From contig JAOUJT010000003.1 in the NCBI GenBank assembly GCA_029883105.1, positions 1 through 38,054 on the forward strand: 38,054 nt of DNA, in the 5' to 3' direction. The notes under the pieces were generated by a model. That model was not told where the DNA came from. It searched no databases and saw only the letters and a program-made list of their open reading frames with translations. This document shows positions 27,094 to 37,499 of this stretch, piece after piece; the stretch's first letter is position 1, and each line of letters begins with the position of its first letter. Source of the stretch: Gammaproteobacteria bacterium. Lineage in GTDB: Bacteria > Pseudomonadota > Gammaproteobacteria > Thiohalospirales > Thiohalospiraceae. Position numbers and translations under genes: made by a program.

Positions 27094-28854
27094 CTACATG
27101 CTCTCCGGTGCCGATACACCCAACAGGTTCAGGCCATTGGCCAATATCTGTTTGGTGGCATTGATCAGGGCCAGGCGAGCATCACGCTGTGCCGCATCGT
27201 CAACGAGGAATTGATGGGCGTTGTAATAGGTGTGGAACTCATTGGCCAGCTCACGCAGGTAGTACATCAGTTGGTGCGGTTCATGATTGACTGCAGCCTG
27301 TTCAAGGATCTCCGGGTAGCGTGAGAGGCGGGTAAACAAGGCCGCTTCGTGAGACTCGGTAAGACGGGCCAGATTGGCAAGGCCATGGACCTGATCATAT
27401 TTATAGCCCTTGTCGGCCAGTTGGCGCATCACGCTGGCAACCCGTGCATGTGCGTACTGAATGTAGTACATGGGGTTGTCGTTGCTCTGTGATTTGGCCA
27501 GATCCAGATCGAAGTCCAGATGTTGCTCTGCCTTTCGCATCACATAGAAGAAGCGTGCGGCATCGTTACCCACCTCTTTGCGCAGTTGGCGCAGGGTGAT
27601 GAACTCACCTGAGCGGGTCGACATCTGTGCCTTTTTGCCATCGCGATAGAGCACAGCAAATTGAACCAGCAGTACATCCATCTTTGATGGGTCATCACCC
27701 AGCGCCTCTAGAGCGGCACGGACGCGCGGTACATAGCCGTGGTGATCGGCACCCCAGACGTCAATGACGCGGTCGAAGCCGCGTTCCAGCTTGTCCATGT
27801 GATAGGCGATGTCGGAGGCGAAATAGGTCGACTGGCCGTTGTCACGAACCACCACGCGGTCCTTTTCGTCACCGAAGTCGGTAGACTTAAACCATTCGGC
27901 CCCATCCTTTATATACATATGTCCGGATTCGCGCAGGCGCATTAGTGCCTTTTCTACGGCACCGGAATCGGTCAGTGAGCGTTCTGAATACCATTCGTCA
28001 TAGTTGACGCCGAAGTGTTCCAGATCGTCACGAATATCATCGAGGATGTAGTTCAATCCACTGTCGAAGATCAGGCGGTATTGGTCATCGCGCAACAGGG
28101 TCTTGGCGCTCTGGATCAGGCCGTCGATGTGGGCCTCTTTGTCGCCACCGGCAGGTTCGTCGTCCGCGACTTCATCAAATACTTCAAATGCTCCAATCCG
28201 CATGGCATCGCCATGGCCTCGATGGATGCTTGCCGCCACGTCCCAGACATAGTCGCCCTTGTAGCCATTGGCGGGGAAGACGATCTCTTCGCCGCACAGC
28301 TCCAGGTAGCGCAACCATACGGAGGTGGCGAGGATGTCCATCTGCCGGCCGGCATCATTGACGTAGTATTCGCGATGCACGTCGTAACCGATGGCCTCCA
28401 GCAGATCGGCGACGGTGGCACCATAGGCGGCACCTCGGCCATGACCCACATGCAGTGGACCGGTGGGGTTGGCGGAGACGAACTCCACCATCACGCGGCG
28501 GCCGTTACCGACCTTGGCGCGACCAAATTTGTCACCGGCATTGAGGATCTGCTGCACCACCGCACGATTGGCGTCGGCATTGATAAAAAAGTTGATAAAG
28601 CCGGGCCCGGCGATCTCGGTCTTCACCACAGCCTTGTCTTGCGGCAGGGTGTCGAGGATCTGCTGGGCAATCTCACGCGGGTTACGTTTTGCCGCCTTGG
28701 CCAGGGTCATGGCCAGGTTGGAGGCATAGTCGCCATGGCTGCTGTCACGAGTGTGCTCGACGTGGATCGTTGTGTCCAGATCAGCAGGCAGCTCGCCCTG
28801 TGTTTGCAGGGTGCGTAGGCTCTTGGCGAGAAGGTTATGCAGGTGCGCTTTCAT
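27094..28854 (-). CDS. argS: Arginyl-tRNA synthetase
   Basis: ArgS charges tRNA-Arg. From ATG 28854 it is 586 residues (E. coli 577), starting [13 protein letters not shown]. The class I motif is HVGH (135-138 in [14 protein letters not shown]), with a [11 protein letters not shown] segment in place of a strict KMSKS, as usual for ArgRS, and a C-terminal DALR anticodon-binding domain. The open frame extends upstream to 29169 but that part overlaps priA and is not homologous. It lies between priA and ftsN on the same strand. Confidence 0.97.
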   Translation of the reverse strand: MKAHLHNLLAKSLRTLQTQGELPADLDTTIHVEHTRDSSHGDYASNLAMTLAKAAKRNPREIAQQILDTLPQDKAVVKTEIAGPGFINFFINADANRAVVQQILNAGDKFGRAKVGNGRRVMVEFVSANPTGPLHVGHGRGAAYGATVADLLEAIGYDVHREYYVNDAGRQMDILATSVWLRYLELCGEEIVFPANGYKGDYVWDVAASIHRGHGDAMRIGAFEVFDEVADDEPAGGDKEAHIDGLIQSAKTLLRDDQYRLIFDSGLNYILDDIRDDLEHFGVNYDEWYSERSLTDSGAVEKALMRLRESGHMYIKDGAEWFKSTDFGDEKDRVVVRDNGQSTYFASDIAYHMDKLERGFDRVIDVWGADHHGYVPRVRAALEALGDDPSKMDVLLVQFAVLYRDGKKAQMSTRSGEFITLRQLRKEVGNDAARFFYVMRKAEQHLDFDLDLAKSQSNDNPMYYIQYAHARVASVMRQLADKGYKYDQVHGLANLARLTESHEAALFTRLSRYPEILEQAAVNHEPHQLMYYLRELANEFHTYYNAHQFLVDDAAQRDARLALINATKQILANGLNLLGVSAPESM

Positions 28855-28946
28855 AGATCGGCTGTTATCTCTTTTAATATATTCGGTTAAGACCGCCATT
28901 ATCCCCTGTCTGCGCGGTAATGGAAATGGTCGTGGCGGGATCAGGG

Positions 28947-31160
28947 CTAAAACATCTCGGAGGGATCTACATCCAGTGACCAGCGTACCTTGCGCGCCGA
29001 TTTGAGGCCTTCCAGTTGGGGGGCCAGTTGTTGTAGCAGTTTGTGCAGCGGCGCGCGTTGCGAGGATTGCAATAAGAGTTGTGCACGGTAGCGACCGGCA
29101 CGACGCTCCATCGGTGCCGGCACCGGTCCCCAGGCCTGAACCTCTGGTAGGTTCAATGCCAAACAGCATGACAGGGCCTCTTGAAGAAAGTCGAACGGTA
29201 GGCTGGCATCCACTGCCTCCGCTCTTATTAGGGCCAGGTGGCTGTATGGTGGCATCTCTGCCAGCTTCCGCTCTGCCAGCGCCGCCTCGGCATAGCCCTG
29301 ATACCCATGGCGGATCAGACTGAGTAACAGAGGATGGTCAGGGTGGTGGGTCTGGATCAACACACGGCCGGGTTTTTCGGCCCTGCCGGCACGTCCGGCC
29401 ACCTGAATAATCAGTTGTGCCATACGTTCGGCGGCACGAAAGTCGGACGAGAACAGACCTTGATCCGAGTCGAGGATCCCCACCAGGGTGACGTTGGCAA
29501 AGTGGTGCCCCTTGGCCAGCATCTGTGTACCCAGCAGGATGCGCGCCTCACCACTTTGTGCCTGTGCCAGCAGAGCTTCCAGACTGCCCTTGCGGCGAGT
29601 ATTGTCACGGTCGATGCGGACGATGGTCTCGTGCGGGAATAGAGCTACCAGGCTCTCCTCGATCTTCTCGGTACCATGGCCGATGTCGCGCAGGTCGACA
29701 CTGCCACAAGCGGGACAGGCCGGTTCCACTCGCTGTTCACTACCACAGTGGTTGCAGCGCAAGCGATTGTGCTGACGGTAGAAGGTGAGGTTGGCATCAC
29801 AGCGCTTACAGGCACTGACCCAACCGCAGTCATGGCACATCAATATCGGTGAGAAGCCACGACGGTTGAGGAACAACAAGACCTGTTCGTCTTTCTCCAG
29901 GGTTTGTCGTACCGCTTCGATGAGCTGGGCAGAGAGGCCGGTTTCCATGGACTGACTGCGTATATCTAATAAGGACATGGTTGGTGCCTGTGCAGCACCG
30001 GCCCGTTGCTTCAGTGGCAGGTGGGCAAAGCGACCGGAGAGGGCATTATGCAGACTCTCCAATGAAGGGGTGGCGGAGCCAAGCAGGATGGGGATGCATT
30101 CATCACGGGCGCGCTTAATGCCCAGGTCGCGGGCGGAGTAGCGAAAGCCTTCCTGTTGTTTAAATGAGGCGTCGTGTTCCTCATCAATAATGATGAGGCC
30201 GGGGCGAGCCAGGGGGGTGAACACCGCCGAACGGGTGCCGATGACGATGGCGGCCTCGCCCTCGCCGCTTTTCAGCCAGGCACACAGGCGCTCCTGATCC
30301 GACAGGCTTGAATGCAGCACCGCGATGGGGACGGAAAAACGACTACGGAAGCGTTGCAGTAGTTGCGGGGTAAGCCCGATCTCCGGTACTAGCACCAGCG
30401 CCTGCTCACCCCGGGCCAATACCTGTTCGATGATCTGCAGATAGACCTCGGTCTTGCCACTGCCGGTGACGCCTTCCAGTAGAGCGCTATGAAATTGTCC
30501 CAGTCGTGCGCAGAGCTGCTCTACCGCATGTTGTTGCTCCGGGTTAAGGAGCAGGTTTTTATCGTTCGTGGTGTCGATATTAACCTGTAGACAGGAGCGC
30601 TCCTGTTGCTCAACCCAGCCCTTTTCCTGCAGACGCCGCATGGGCTCATGCCAGCTGTTCATCAATGGCTGCAGCTGTTCTGCTCCCAGCTCCCTGTGCT
30701 CTTGCAACAAGGCCAGCAAGGCCGCCTGTTTCTTTGCCCGCCCTAACGTCACGGTATCGATCACACTGCCTGCCTCGCTCAGTAGCCAATGGGAGAGTCC
30801 ACGCACCTCGGCGGGACGACCTTCCCGGAGCAGGACGGGCAGGGCATTTTGCATTACCTCCCCCATGGGGTGGTGGTAATACTCCCCGGCCCAGAGTAAG
30901 AGCTTTAGTATTGATGGCGGCAGGAGGGGCTGAGCATCGATGATCTCTGTGGCACGACGTAGCTTGCTGGCGGGCACATCCGTCTGTTGCACCACAGAGT
31001 GGAGGATGCCGATCACGGTACTGCGTCCAAACGGCACCTTTACCCGCAGTCCCGGGGACAGTTCCTGGTCGAGCATGCCCTCTGGAGGCAGGTAGTCGAA
31101 CAGGCGCCGCAAGGGGGTGGGAATCGCTAATCGCAGGTATGAAGGGGATGGGCTTGGCAT
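28947..31160 (-). CDS. priA: Primosomal protein N' / replication restart helicase PriA
   Basis: PriA is a 3'-5' superfamily-2 helicase that reloads the replisome at collapsed forks. The 737-residue product (E. coli 732) starts with the 3' DNA-binding domain ([12 protein letters not shown]). Walker A is GVTGSGKT (230-237), the DEEH box is at 326-329, and a zinc-binding domain has paired cysteines (CHDCGW, CKRCDA, CNHCGS, CPACGS) around 440-490. It is upstream of argS on the same strand. Its promoter must lie in the DnaA-box-rich gene-free region that follows. Confidence 0.97.
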   Translation of the reverse strand: MPSPSPSYLRLAIPTPLRRLFDYLPPEGMLDQELSPGLRVKVPFGRSTVIGILHSVVQQTDVPASKLRRATEIIDAQPLLPPSILKLLLWAGEYYHHPMGEVMQNALPVLLREGRPAEVRGLSHWLLSEAGSVIDTVTLGRAKKQAALLALLQEHRELGAEQLQPLMNSWHEPMRRLQEKGWVEQQERSCLQVNIDTTNDKNLLLNPEQQHAVEQLCARLGQFHSALLEGVTGSGKTEVYLQIIEQVLARGEQALVLVPEIGLTPQLLQRFRSRFSVPIAVLHSSLSDQERLCAWLKSGEGEAAIVIGTRSAVFTPLARPGLIIIDEEHDASFKQQEGFRYSARDLGIKRARDECIPILLGSATPSLESLHNALSGRFAHLPLKQRAGAAQAPTMSLLDIRSQSMETGLSAQLIEAVRQTLEKDEQVLLFLNRRGFSPILMCHDCGWVSACKRCDANLTFYRQHNRLRCNHCGSEQRVEPACPACGSVDLRDIGHGTEKIEESLVALFPHETIVRIDRDNTRRKGSLEALLAQAQSGEARILLGTQMLAKGHHFANVTLVGILDSDQGLFSSDFRAAERMAQLIIQVAGRAGRAEKPGRVLIQTHHPDHPLLLSLIRHGYQGYAEAALAERKLAEMPPYSHLALIRAEAVDASLPFDFLQEALSCCLALNLPEVQAWGPVPAPMERRAGRYRAQLLLQSSQRAPLHKLLQQLAPQLEGLKSARKVRWSLDVDPSEMF

Positions 31161-31199
31161 AGGTGGATTCTATCACTCTCATTACTCAGCAGGGGGAAG

Positions 31200-31760
31200 T
31201 ATCGTTACTGTGATAGTTATCGACTATTTCTGTGGATAAGTTGGTGGATAAGATGGGGGCCAGGGCTTGCAGGTGGCATGTTAATCGCGTGTTGGAGCGT
31301 ATAGTGATTGTTTTTCATAATTCAAAAAAAACTAGGAATAATAATAAGTTATATTGTTTTTGTAGTATAAAATCGAGTAATTCAATGAATGCTGCAAGAT
31401 AACTGATTGTTTTAAAAGGCGCTGTGTATAAAGCCGCATGAAGTGAGCCGAAGGGTGTTCTGCGGAGCGATTATTTACTGTAGGCATGGATCAATAATAT
31501 GCTAATGCTGTGCTAACTGGTTGTTACAAAAGATAAAGTGCCTTTATCCACAAAAGCTGTGGATAAGTCAGTGGATAAGTTCTGTTAAAGTCCCCTAAAC
31601 TCGCATGGTAGCTGGCTTCGTGACAAATTGGTTACGTTTTGTACTATCCGCATAAAGTATTGAAAATCAATGTGTTATGCTGTTTTTATAGGTTTAAAGC
31701 GGATAGAAAGTTACTCGGGTGGGCTAAGTGTTTGATCTGTATATTACTGTGAATAAGTGG
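31200..31760. other. DnaA-box cluster with AT-rich core: candidate oriC or DnaA-control region
   Basis: The gene-free interval 31161-31834 contains five exact matches to the DnaA box TTATNCACA: minus-strand orientation at 31231-31239, 31423-31431, 31558-31566 and 31748-31756, and plus-strand orientation at 31544-31552. One-mismatch boxes lie at 31243-31251 and 31570-31578. A very AT-rich segment (about 31313-31392) with A- and T-runs lies between the first and middle boxes and could be a DNA-unwinding element. An 8-bp inverted repeat (31644-31651/31699-31706) follows. In random sequence with equal bases such a box is expected about once per 33 kb counting both strands. No dnaA, dnaN or mnmG is adjacent, and DnaA control of priA is an alternative reading. 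Confidence 0.5.
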
Positions 31761-31834
31761 CCGTGTTGATAAATAAAGGCGTAACACTTTTGTGACAAAT
31801 CCCCGGGTCATTTTGCGCGCTCGTGTTCGGGCAT

Positions 31835-33232
31835 TTATTTCTTTTCATGGCCCACACGTTTGATGTTGCCCCAGCTGCCTTTTTTGCCCAGCATCCATTG
31901 CAGCATACCTTGAAGACGCCAGAATGAGTTGAGTTGTCGGTAGCCAAAGTTTTCCAATGCCACGGCAAGGAAAAGAATGAGTGTGTGACGTAGCTTGGGG
32001 TAGACGTGAAAGGAGATCTCCTCCAGCAATAGCGCGACCGCAGACAGCAACAGACCAAACACAAAGGAGGCAATAAAGAAGATGACCGCTGCATCGGTGT
32101 TAATAAAGCCAAAGATGAGACCAGAAAAAAAGAACAGATAGCCGGCCACCTCAAGAAACGGACCCAGCAGTTCAAAGATAACCATATAGGGGAAAGCGAG
32201 CCAGCCGACGGTGCCGCCCTTGCGGTTAAACATCAGCGAAAAATTAAGTGTCAGGCTTTCTGCCAGACCGCGTTGCCAGCGTACCCGCTGACTCTTGAGA
32301 CTGGCCAGGTCACTGGGGGCCTCGGTCCAGCAGATGGGGTCGGGGACAAAGGTGATGCTATAGGGTTTACCCTGTTGGCGCATGATTCGGTGCATGCGTA
32401 CCACCAGTTCCATATCTTCACCCACCGTATTTGCGCGATAACCACCGACATGGATCACCGTCTCTTTTTTAAATACACCGAAGGCACCGGAGATGATCAA
32501 CAGCGCATTCAATGGTGCCCAGCCCATGCGGCCAAACAGAAAGGCCCGCAGGTACTCGACGATCTGTACCAGTACCAGCGGGTTGTGGGGTAGAGCCACC
32601 TTGGAAAGAAATCCGCGTTCGACAGTGCAGCCATTGGATATACGTATGGTACCGCCAGCGGCAATGGTAAGGGGGTTCTCAATAAAGGGTTGTACCACCT
32701 GCTGCAGAGAGTTGTGTTGCATGATTGAGTCGGCATCCACCACGCAGAACAGCGGGAAGCGACTGATATTGATACCGGCGTTGAGGGAGTCGGCCTTACC
32801 ACCGTTTTGCTTATCCACCACACGTAGGTTGTGAAATTTTTTCGACAGATATACCGCACGGATCGGTTGAGTCTCCAGGCGTAACCGCGCGGCTTCAGGG
32901 AAGGGCCGCAGATCAAACTCGTTTATTAGTGACTGTAGGGTATCGTCACTAGAGCCGTCATTGACCACCAGTATTTCAAATTCGGGGTAGTGCAGCTGCA
33001 ACATGGCGTGCACCGAGGCTACGATTCCAGTCTCTTCATTGTAGGCGGGTACCAGGATGCTTATCGGTGGTTCCATACCGCCCAGAGAGGTGGGCATACT
33101 GTCTGACGAGAGAACATTGATGTAACGGTTGATGTACATTAATGCGATGATATTGAGGCTGATATAGCCCACATTAAGGATGATAAAGTAAATGAGGAAC
33201 ACCCATTCAAATATCTGGATGTACTCACTCAT
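31835..33232 (-). CDS. Processive family-2 glycosyltransferase, inner membrane (PgaC/BcsA-like)
   Basis: This 465-residue protein has one or two N-terminal membrane helices, a GT2 catalytic domain and about four C-terminal helices. Catalytic motifs of processive synthases are present: NDGSS (91-95), DAD (166-168), GED (271-273) and QRVRW (315-319), as in cellulose, hyaluronan and poly-N-acetylglucosamine synthases. It should polymerise and extrude a beta-linked polysaccharide; the sugar is unknown. ATG 33232 with AGGGA upstream overlaps the end of the HEAT gene by 8 nt (ATGAGTGA). It is the last gene of a four-gene minus-strand locus. No PilZ domain is seen in the protein itself. Confidence 0.92.
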   Translation of the reverse strand: MSEYIQIFEWVFLIYFIILNVGYISLNIIALMYINRYINVLSSDSMPTSLGGMEPPISILVPAYNEETGIVASVHAMLQLHYPEFEILVVNDGSSDDTLQSLINEFDLRPFPEAARLRLETQPIRAVYLSKKFHNLRVVDKQNGGKADSLNAGINISRFPLFCVVDADSIMQHNSLQQVVQPFIENPLTIAAGGTIRISNGCTVERGFLSKVALPHNPLVLVQIVEYLRAFLFGRMGWAPLNALLIISGAFGVFKKETVIHVGGYRANTVGEDMELVVRMHRIMRQQGKPYSITFVPDPICWTEAPSDLASLKSQRVRWQRGLAESLTLNFSLMFNRKGGTVGWLAFPYMVIFELLGPFLEVAGYLFFFSGLIFGFINTDAAVIFFIASFVFGLLLSAVALLLEEISFHVYPKLRHTLILFLAVALENFGYRQLNSFWRLQGMLQWMLGKKGSWGNIKRVGHEKK

Positions 33233-34292
33233 ATCCCTGTTCCGCCATAGCTTGTTTGAGCATATCGCTGGCATAGCGATCGTCGATAGAGTTTAACAGT
33301 CGAATTAGATCCGCTGTACGTAGAAAGGGTAGGCCGGTGATCGCCTGTGCGGCACGATAACGCACCCACCATTCTCGATCAGCCAGCAGTGCTAATAAGA
33401 GAGGTAAGTGCTCCTTGGTTGCGAGTCTACCCAGTGTCGTTGCCGCATGGACACGTATGTGCCAACGGTCGTGCTTAGTAAAGGGTAGGATTAGATCCAG
33501 CGCCTTGTGATCAGAAATCAGGGCTAGTGCCGTGGAGACAATATGATCATCTGGCTGTTTCTTGATGATGCTGGCAAATACTTGTCGGTTGATGGAACAA
33601 TGGCAGGATTCCATTAAGCGTAGTAGATGGGAAGAACCCTGACCCAGGTTTAGCATCATATGCAGTGTAAGCTGCGGGCAAATCTCATGCGAAGGAATCT
33701 TTTGCAGCAGGGTCGCTATCTGAGCCGTAGGGTAGTCACTACGACTCACCAGATAGGGCAACATCGTATGCAGTGCTCGATGTGGATTGATCTGAAATAG
33801 TGCCCGCATGGAGACCAGCGAGGTACTGGTATCGGACATATGGACGAATCGATCCAGCAAGGGCCAATCTTCACGTGAAGCCATATTTCCCAGTGTCAGC
33901 AGACCGATCAATTGATGGCGTTTATCAGTACGGAAGAGTTGTACTCGTGCGATACGAGGCAGCCCGATGCGTTCGCCTAAAATCAGAAGGTTACCGGATG
34001 CATCACCGTGGATGATGTTGTAGTAATGATTCCATAGCGAAAGCATACTGAGATGATGACTGGTCGATAGTTTAGGTAGCACATCTGGTATGTGTGATGG
34101 GCATAAAGCCAATAGAGGTCGCCAGGTTTTGTGGAAGCGTTGTTGGGCAGCTTCGCGCCATAACTGAACAATGCGAAAGAAAAATATATAGATAATAAGG
34201 CAGATGGTAACCCCTACCGCACCGATCGAGGCCCAAAGTCCAAATTGAACAAGTCTATCCGTAGAGTTTACGAATCCCGAGATATAATTCAT
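33225..34292 (-). CDS. Membrane-anchored HEAT-repeat protein
   Basis: The 355-residue product has one N-terminal membrane helix (WASIGAVGVTICLIIYIFF), then a cytoplasmic helical array. The last 130 residues read as HEAT-like repeats (RVHAATTLGRLATKEHLP, RYRAAQAITGLPFL). HEAT arrays bind proteins and may act here as scaffold for the glycosyltransferase; that role is inferred. The frame opens at 34325, but ATG 34292 fits better, overlapping the barrel gene by 38 nt. It overlaps the glycosyltransferase gene at its end, so the two are translationally coupled. Confidence 0.82.
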   Translation of the reverse strand: MNYISGFVNSTDRLVQFGLWASIGAVGVTICLIIYIFFFRIVQLWREAAQQRFHKTWRPLLALCPSHIPDVLPKLSTSHHLSMLSLWNHYYNIIHGDASGNLLILGERIGLPRIARVQLFRTDKRHQLIGLLTLGNMASREDWPLLDRFVHMSDTSTSLVSMRALFQINPHRALHTMLPYLVSRSDYPTAQIATLLQKIPSHEICPQLTLHMMLNLGQGSSHLLRLMESCHCSINRQVFASIIKKQPDDHIVSTALALISDHKALDLILPFTKHDRWHIRVHAATTLGRLATKEHLPLLLALLADREWWVRYRAAQAITGLPFLRTADLIRLLNSIDDRYASDMLKQAMAEQGYE

Positions 34293-35076
34293 TTCGTTGG
34301 TAGCCAAAATTCGTGCTGGAAACATTGTGCCTGGCTACAGTGTATACGATCGCAAGCCTTTGGTTCATCCAATGCATGCCTCCCAGTGTTATGGATTGTA
34401 TGGCGCTGCTACCTAAGTCCGTCTCGGGATCGAAATCGATCTCATCACCTTGAGCATAACTAAGATAAATATTATTCATATCGTTATATATATATGCATA
34501 TTTAATGCTATGGGTAAGGGCATTATCTGCCAGGGTCAATCCCTGCATGCGGGTGAGATAAAGACTATAGGAATAGAGATGGTTGCCCGAGTAATAATCG
34601 AGACGTCCGGTGAATAACAGGCTATCAGCCGTACTGTTGAGCATCGTAACCGGGTTGGTTTTGTCGTAGTGTGAAAATCGTAGGCCAGAATTGAGTATCA
34701 GCGGCTGGCCCAATTTGGTTTCGATACCACCATAGAGACTGTAAGAGGGATAGAGACTATGAGCCGTACTGGTGGTTAGTTCGGTTTGATATTGCAGTGT
34801 GGCACTGCTGTCGTGATGGTAGCCCAGAGCAATCTTTTGATCGCGTACATCGAAGTGGTAGATATCATTCAGCTCAAGATAGTAACGGTTGTCCGCATCC
34901 TGTTCTCTACGCCAGGAGAGTGTCCAGTCAGACCAGTCACTAAGGCCGGAATTTAAACTGCTGTAGCGATGGAATACTTGTAGCTCCTGTCTGCTGCCGG
35001 CCTGAGCGCTGTAACTCCATACCATCATCAGCATCGAGACGAGCAGTAATATCCTGGTAATGATAGCTCCTTGCAT
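34255..35076 (-). CDS. YaiO-like outer-membrane beta-barrel protein
   Basis: The 273-residue product has a signal peptide (LLLVSMLMMVWSYSAQA) and a mature part of alternating amphipathic strands rich in tyrosine (YYLELNDIYHF; YSYSLYLTRMQGL). It resembles the YaiO family, an outer-membrane barrel. The C-terminus ends YLGIRKLYG, without a terminal phenylalanine. Lying upstream of the glycosyltransferase, it could be the outer-membrane exit pore or a modulator of the polymer; this is inference. It is 13 nt after the receiver gene. Confidence 0.78.
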   Translation of the reverse strand: MQGAIITRILLLVSMLMMVWSYSAQAGSRQELQVFHRYSSLNSGLSDWSDWTLSWRREQDADNRYYLELNDIYHFDVRDQKIALGYHHDSSATLQYQTELTTSTAHSLYPSYSLYGGIETKLGQPLILNSGLRFSHYDKTNPVTMLNSTADSLLFTGRLDYYSGNHLYSYSLYLTRMQGLTLADNALTHSIKYAYIYNDMNNIYLSYAQGDEIDFDPETDLGSSAIQSITLGGMHWMNQRLAIVYTVARHNVSSTNFGYQRNELYLGIRKLYG

Positions 35077-35089
35077 AGCGATGAGAGGA

Positions 35090-35455
35090 TTAGTGTAGCT
35101 GGCGACGGATACGGGCTAAAAGTTCGTTGGGCTTGAATGGTTTCACCACATAATCGCTGGCACCATTGTCCAGGGCCCTGACGATATCCGATTCCTGATT
35201 TTTTGCCGTTAACATGATAATGGGAGTTTGATCCCATTTGCTTTGCTCACGGGCAAAGCCCAGCACTTCAAAGCCGTCGGCATAGGGCATCATGACGTCA
35301 AATAGCGCAAGATCGGGTACATCTATCTGGCCGATAAGATCCATCGCCTCTTTTCCATCCTTGGCTGTGGTGACCTGATAACCTTCTCGTTCCAGCATGT
35401 ATTCGATGATTAAGCGTATATCGTCATCGTCATCAACAATAAAAATGGACTTCAT
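35090..35455 (-). CDS. Stand-alone receiver-domain response regulator
   Basis: A 121-residue CheY-like receiver with no output domain. The acidic pocket (VDDDDD), phospho-acceptor D53 (LALFDVMMP), the LTAKN threonine and the KPF lysine (VVKPFKPNEL) are all present, so it should be phosphorylated and act by protein contact. It is the first gene of the locus with the barrel, HEAT protein and glycosyltransferase, and may control polymer synthesis. No kinase gene is adjacent; the kinase at 6.5 kb is 27 kb away. Confidence 0.93.
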   Translation of the reverse strand: MKSIFIVDDDDDIRLIIEYMLEREGYQVTTAKDGKEAMDLIGQIDVPDLALFDVMMPYADGFEVLGFAREQSKWDQTPIIMLTAKNQESDIVRALDNGASDYVVKPFKPNELLARIRRQLH

Positions 35456-35631
35456 ATCCGTAGCACTCTATGTCTGTGTAATCTGTTTACTATTATGATG
35501 GAGATCGCAGTGTTTAGGGTGACACGACGACATTATTGACAAGGATTTTTCAAACCTTGCATTATGACTATCGGTAACAAAGGCCGTTTCTGGTGAAATC
35601 TGCCACCGTTTTCTGTAAATTTTAAGATGAT

Positions 35632-35644
35632 TTAACATTGTTAA
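35632..35644. promoter_or_regulatory. Palindrome upstream of the fructosamine-kinase gene
   Basis: TTAACATTGTTAA is a perfect palindrome around one base, 30 nt before the chosen ATG at 35674, in the short divergent region between this gene and the receiver gene. It has the form of a regulator-binding site; no factor can be named. Confidence 0.35.
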
Positions 35645-35673
35645 CAAATTACGCACGTTTGAGAGCTTGTGGC

Positions 35674-36555
35674 ATGACATTTTGGCAGCAGTTGGGTGAA
35701 GAGATCAGTAAGACCCTGGCAACACCATTTACCATTGCCGCCTATGATTCGGTCGCTGGTGGTGATATTAGCACTGCCTATCGTCTTCGAAGTGGAGGGG
35801 GTGAATATTACTTCATAAAAACGCATGATGCCGGTTTCGTGGAAATGTTTGCTGCCGAGGCAGAGGGCTTGATGGATATGGCGGCCAGCAAAACCATCAG
35901 GGTACCGCAAGTACATGCCTGGGGCGTCATCGGCCAACAATCCTATCTGCTGATGGAGTATTTGCAGTTGGGTAATAAGGGTTCAGATGAATTGCTGGGC
36001 CGGCAACTGGCAGCCATGCATGGTTGCCGCGGGTCAAAATTTGGGTGGCAGCGTAACAATACCATCGGTTTGACCCAACAGGATAATAGCCCCAGTGATA
36101 ACTGGATTGAATTCTGGCGCTGGCGTCGCCTCTCGGCACAGTTGGCCCTGGCGGAGCAGAAGGGCTATGGCGGATCTCTGCTGGAGAAAGGCCAACGCGT
36201 GCTGGAGGGCTTTGATTGCCTGTTCGGCACTTACATACCACAGCCATCGCTACTGCATGGTGATCTGTGGTCGGGTAACTACGGTTTTGATGAGAATGCT
36301 CAGCCAGTGTTGTTTGATCCGGCGACCTATTATGGTGATCGTGAAGCGGATCTGGCGATGACGGAGTTGTTCGGAGGTTTTGGGGAGAGATTTTATGCCG
36401 CTTATAATGAGGCCTGGCCCTTGGATGAAGGCTACCAGGTACGCAAGCGGCTCTATAACCTGTACCATATTCTCAACCACCTTAATCTGTTTGGTCGCGC
36501 GTACGCTGGCCAGGCAGAACAGATGATGGACAGACTACTTAGCGAGATCCAATGA
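35674..36555 (+). CDS. Fructosamine kinase family protein (YniA-like)
   Basis: The 293-residue protein belongs to the fructosamine-3-kinase/ketosamine-kinase family of aminoglycoside-phosphotransferase fold. Seen: early AYDSVAGGDISTAYRL, a lysine in YYFIKTHDAG, catalytic LLHGDLWSGNYGF and metal-binding LFDPATYYGDREADLAM. It would phosphorylate sugars bound to amines and so help deglycate proteins or small molecules. ATG 35674 is taken because the frame upstream from TTG 35638 overlaps the palindrome. The stop overlaps the next start (ATGA). Confidence 0.92.
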   Translation: MTFWQQLGEEISKTLATPFTIAAYDSVAGGDISTAYRLRSGGGEYYFIKTHDAGFVEMFAAEAEGLMDMAASKTIRVPQVHAWGVIGQQSYLLMEYLQLGNKGSDELLGRQLAAMHGCRGSKFGWQRNNTIGLTQQDNSPSDNWIEFWRWRRLSAQLALAEQKGYGGSLLEKGQRVLEGFDCLFGTYIPQPSLLHGDLWSGNYGFDENAQPVLFDPATYYGDREADLAMTELFGGFGERFYAAYNEAWPLDEGYQVRKRLYNLYHILNHLNLFGRAYAGQAEQMMDRLLSEIQ

Positions 36556-37496
36556 GTAAGGCTTCAAATCGTTTCACTCCCCGCTTTCAATGGCAATTTT
36601 TGCGCCCGCGTTATTGGGCGGTTTGGCTGGGCATATTATTGCTCTGGGTACTCGGCCTAATGCCCTGGCAGCTGCGCGAATGGTTGGCGTATAAGCTGGG
36701 CAATCGGCTGGCGGCACGAGAGGGAAATCGCCAGCGTATTGCCCGCATCAATCTGTCCATGGCCTTTGCCGACAAGAGTGTTGAAGAACGCGAACAGATG
36801 TTGCGCGAACTCTATCGCACCTTGGTGCAGTCAATGCTCGATTACGGCATCCTCTGGTGGGGCAGTGAGCGGCGGCTGCGAAGGTTGATACGTGTAGAGG
36901 GTGGCGAATACCTGGCTCAGGCGGTCGCCAGTGGCAAACCGGTGATCCTGTTGACCGCCCATAGCATCGTCCTCGATTATGGTGCCATGGCCTTCACCCT
37001 CGACTACCCCGGTGTTGGTTTGATCAAGCCGGCAAAAAATCCGTTATTGGACTGGTTGATGAGCCGTGGTCGCTTACGTTTTAATTCGACCTTATATGAA
37101 CGCAAGTCTGGCCTACGTCCTGTGATTAAGGCGATCAAACAGGGCTCTCTTTTTTATTACCTGCCCGATGAAGACCTCTCACATGTGCAGGGCAGTGACT
37201 GGGTCTTTGCCCCTTTCTTTGGTGTGCAGGCGGTTACCATTACCTCTCTGGGCAAGTTGGCACGTATGACCGGGGCACAGGTACTGCCGGTGATGACTTC
37301 CTACGTAGGTAAGGGACAGTACGAGTTTCGGCTGCAACCAGCGCTGGAAAACTTTCCCTGCGGTGACGTGCAAAAGGATGCAGAGCGGCAGAGCGCGGTG
37401 TTAGAGCAGATGATCCGTCAACATCCGGAGCAGTATATGTGGACCCTAACGGTGTTTCGAACCCGTCCGGATGGTGCGCCTTCTCCCTACCTGTAA
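36552..37496 (+). CDS. LpxL/HtrB-like lysophospholipid acyltransferase
   Basis: The 314-residue product has an N-terminal membrane helix (YWAVWLGILLLWVLGLMPW) and the acyltransferase HX4D motif H137...D142 (TAHSIVLD). It is the lipid A late-acyltransferase family, which adds a secondary acyl chain to lipid A (lauroyl-type LpxL or related). The later EDLSHVQGSDWVFAPFFG segment fits the family. Acyl specificity cannot be read. It overlaps the fructosamine-kinase stop (ATGA); the pair is coupled. It lies 3 nt from the convergent SpoIIAA-like gene. Confidence 0.9.
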   Translation: MSKASNRFTPRFQWQFLRPRYWAVWLGILLLWVLGLMPWQLREWLAYKLGNRLAAREGNRQRIARINLSMAFADKSVEEREQMLRELYRTLVQSMLDYGILWWGSERRLRRLIRVEGGEYLAQAVASGKPVILLTAHSIVLDYGAMAFTLDYPGVGLIKPAKNPLLDWLMSRGRLRFNSTLYERKSGLRPVIKAIKQGSLFYYLPDEDLSHVQGSDWVFAPFFGVQAVTITSLGKLARMTGAQVLPVMTSYVGKGQYEFRLQPALENFPCGDVQKDAERQSAVLEQMIRQHPEQYMWTLTVFRTRPDGAPSPYL

Positions 37497-37499
37497 GCG

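Noticed and set aside
28857-29169. N-terminal extension of argS by 105 codons
   Set aside because: It lies largely inside priA, is low-complexity, and ATG 28854 begins a standard ArgS N-terminus.
29411-29833. Several open frames on both strands inside priA
   Set aside because: They are shadows of the long conserved priA frame, with low-complexity translations.
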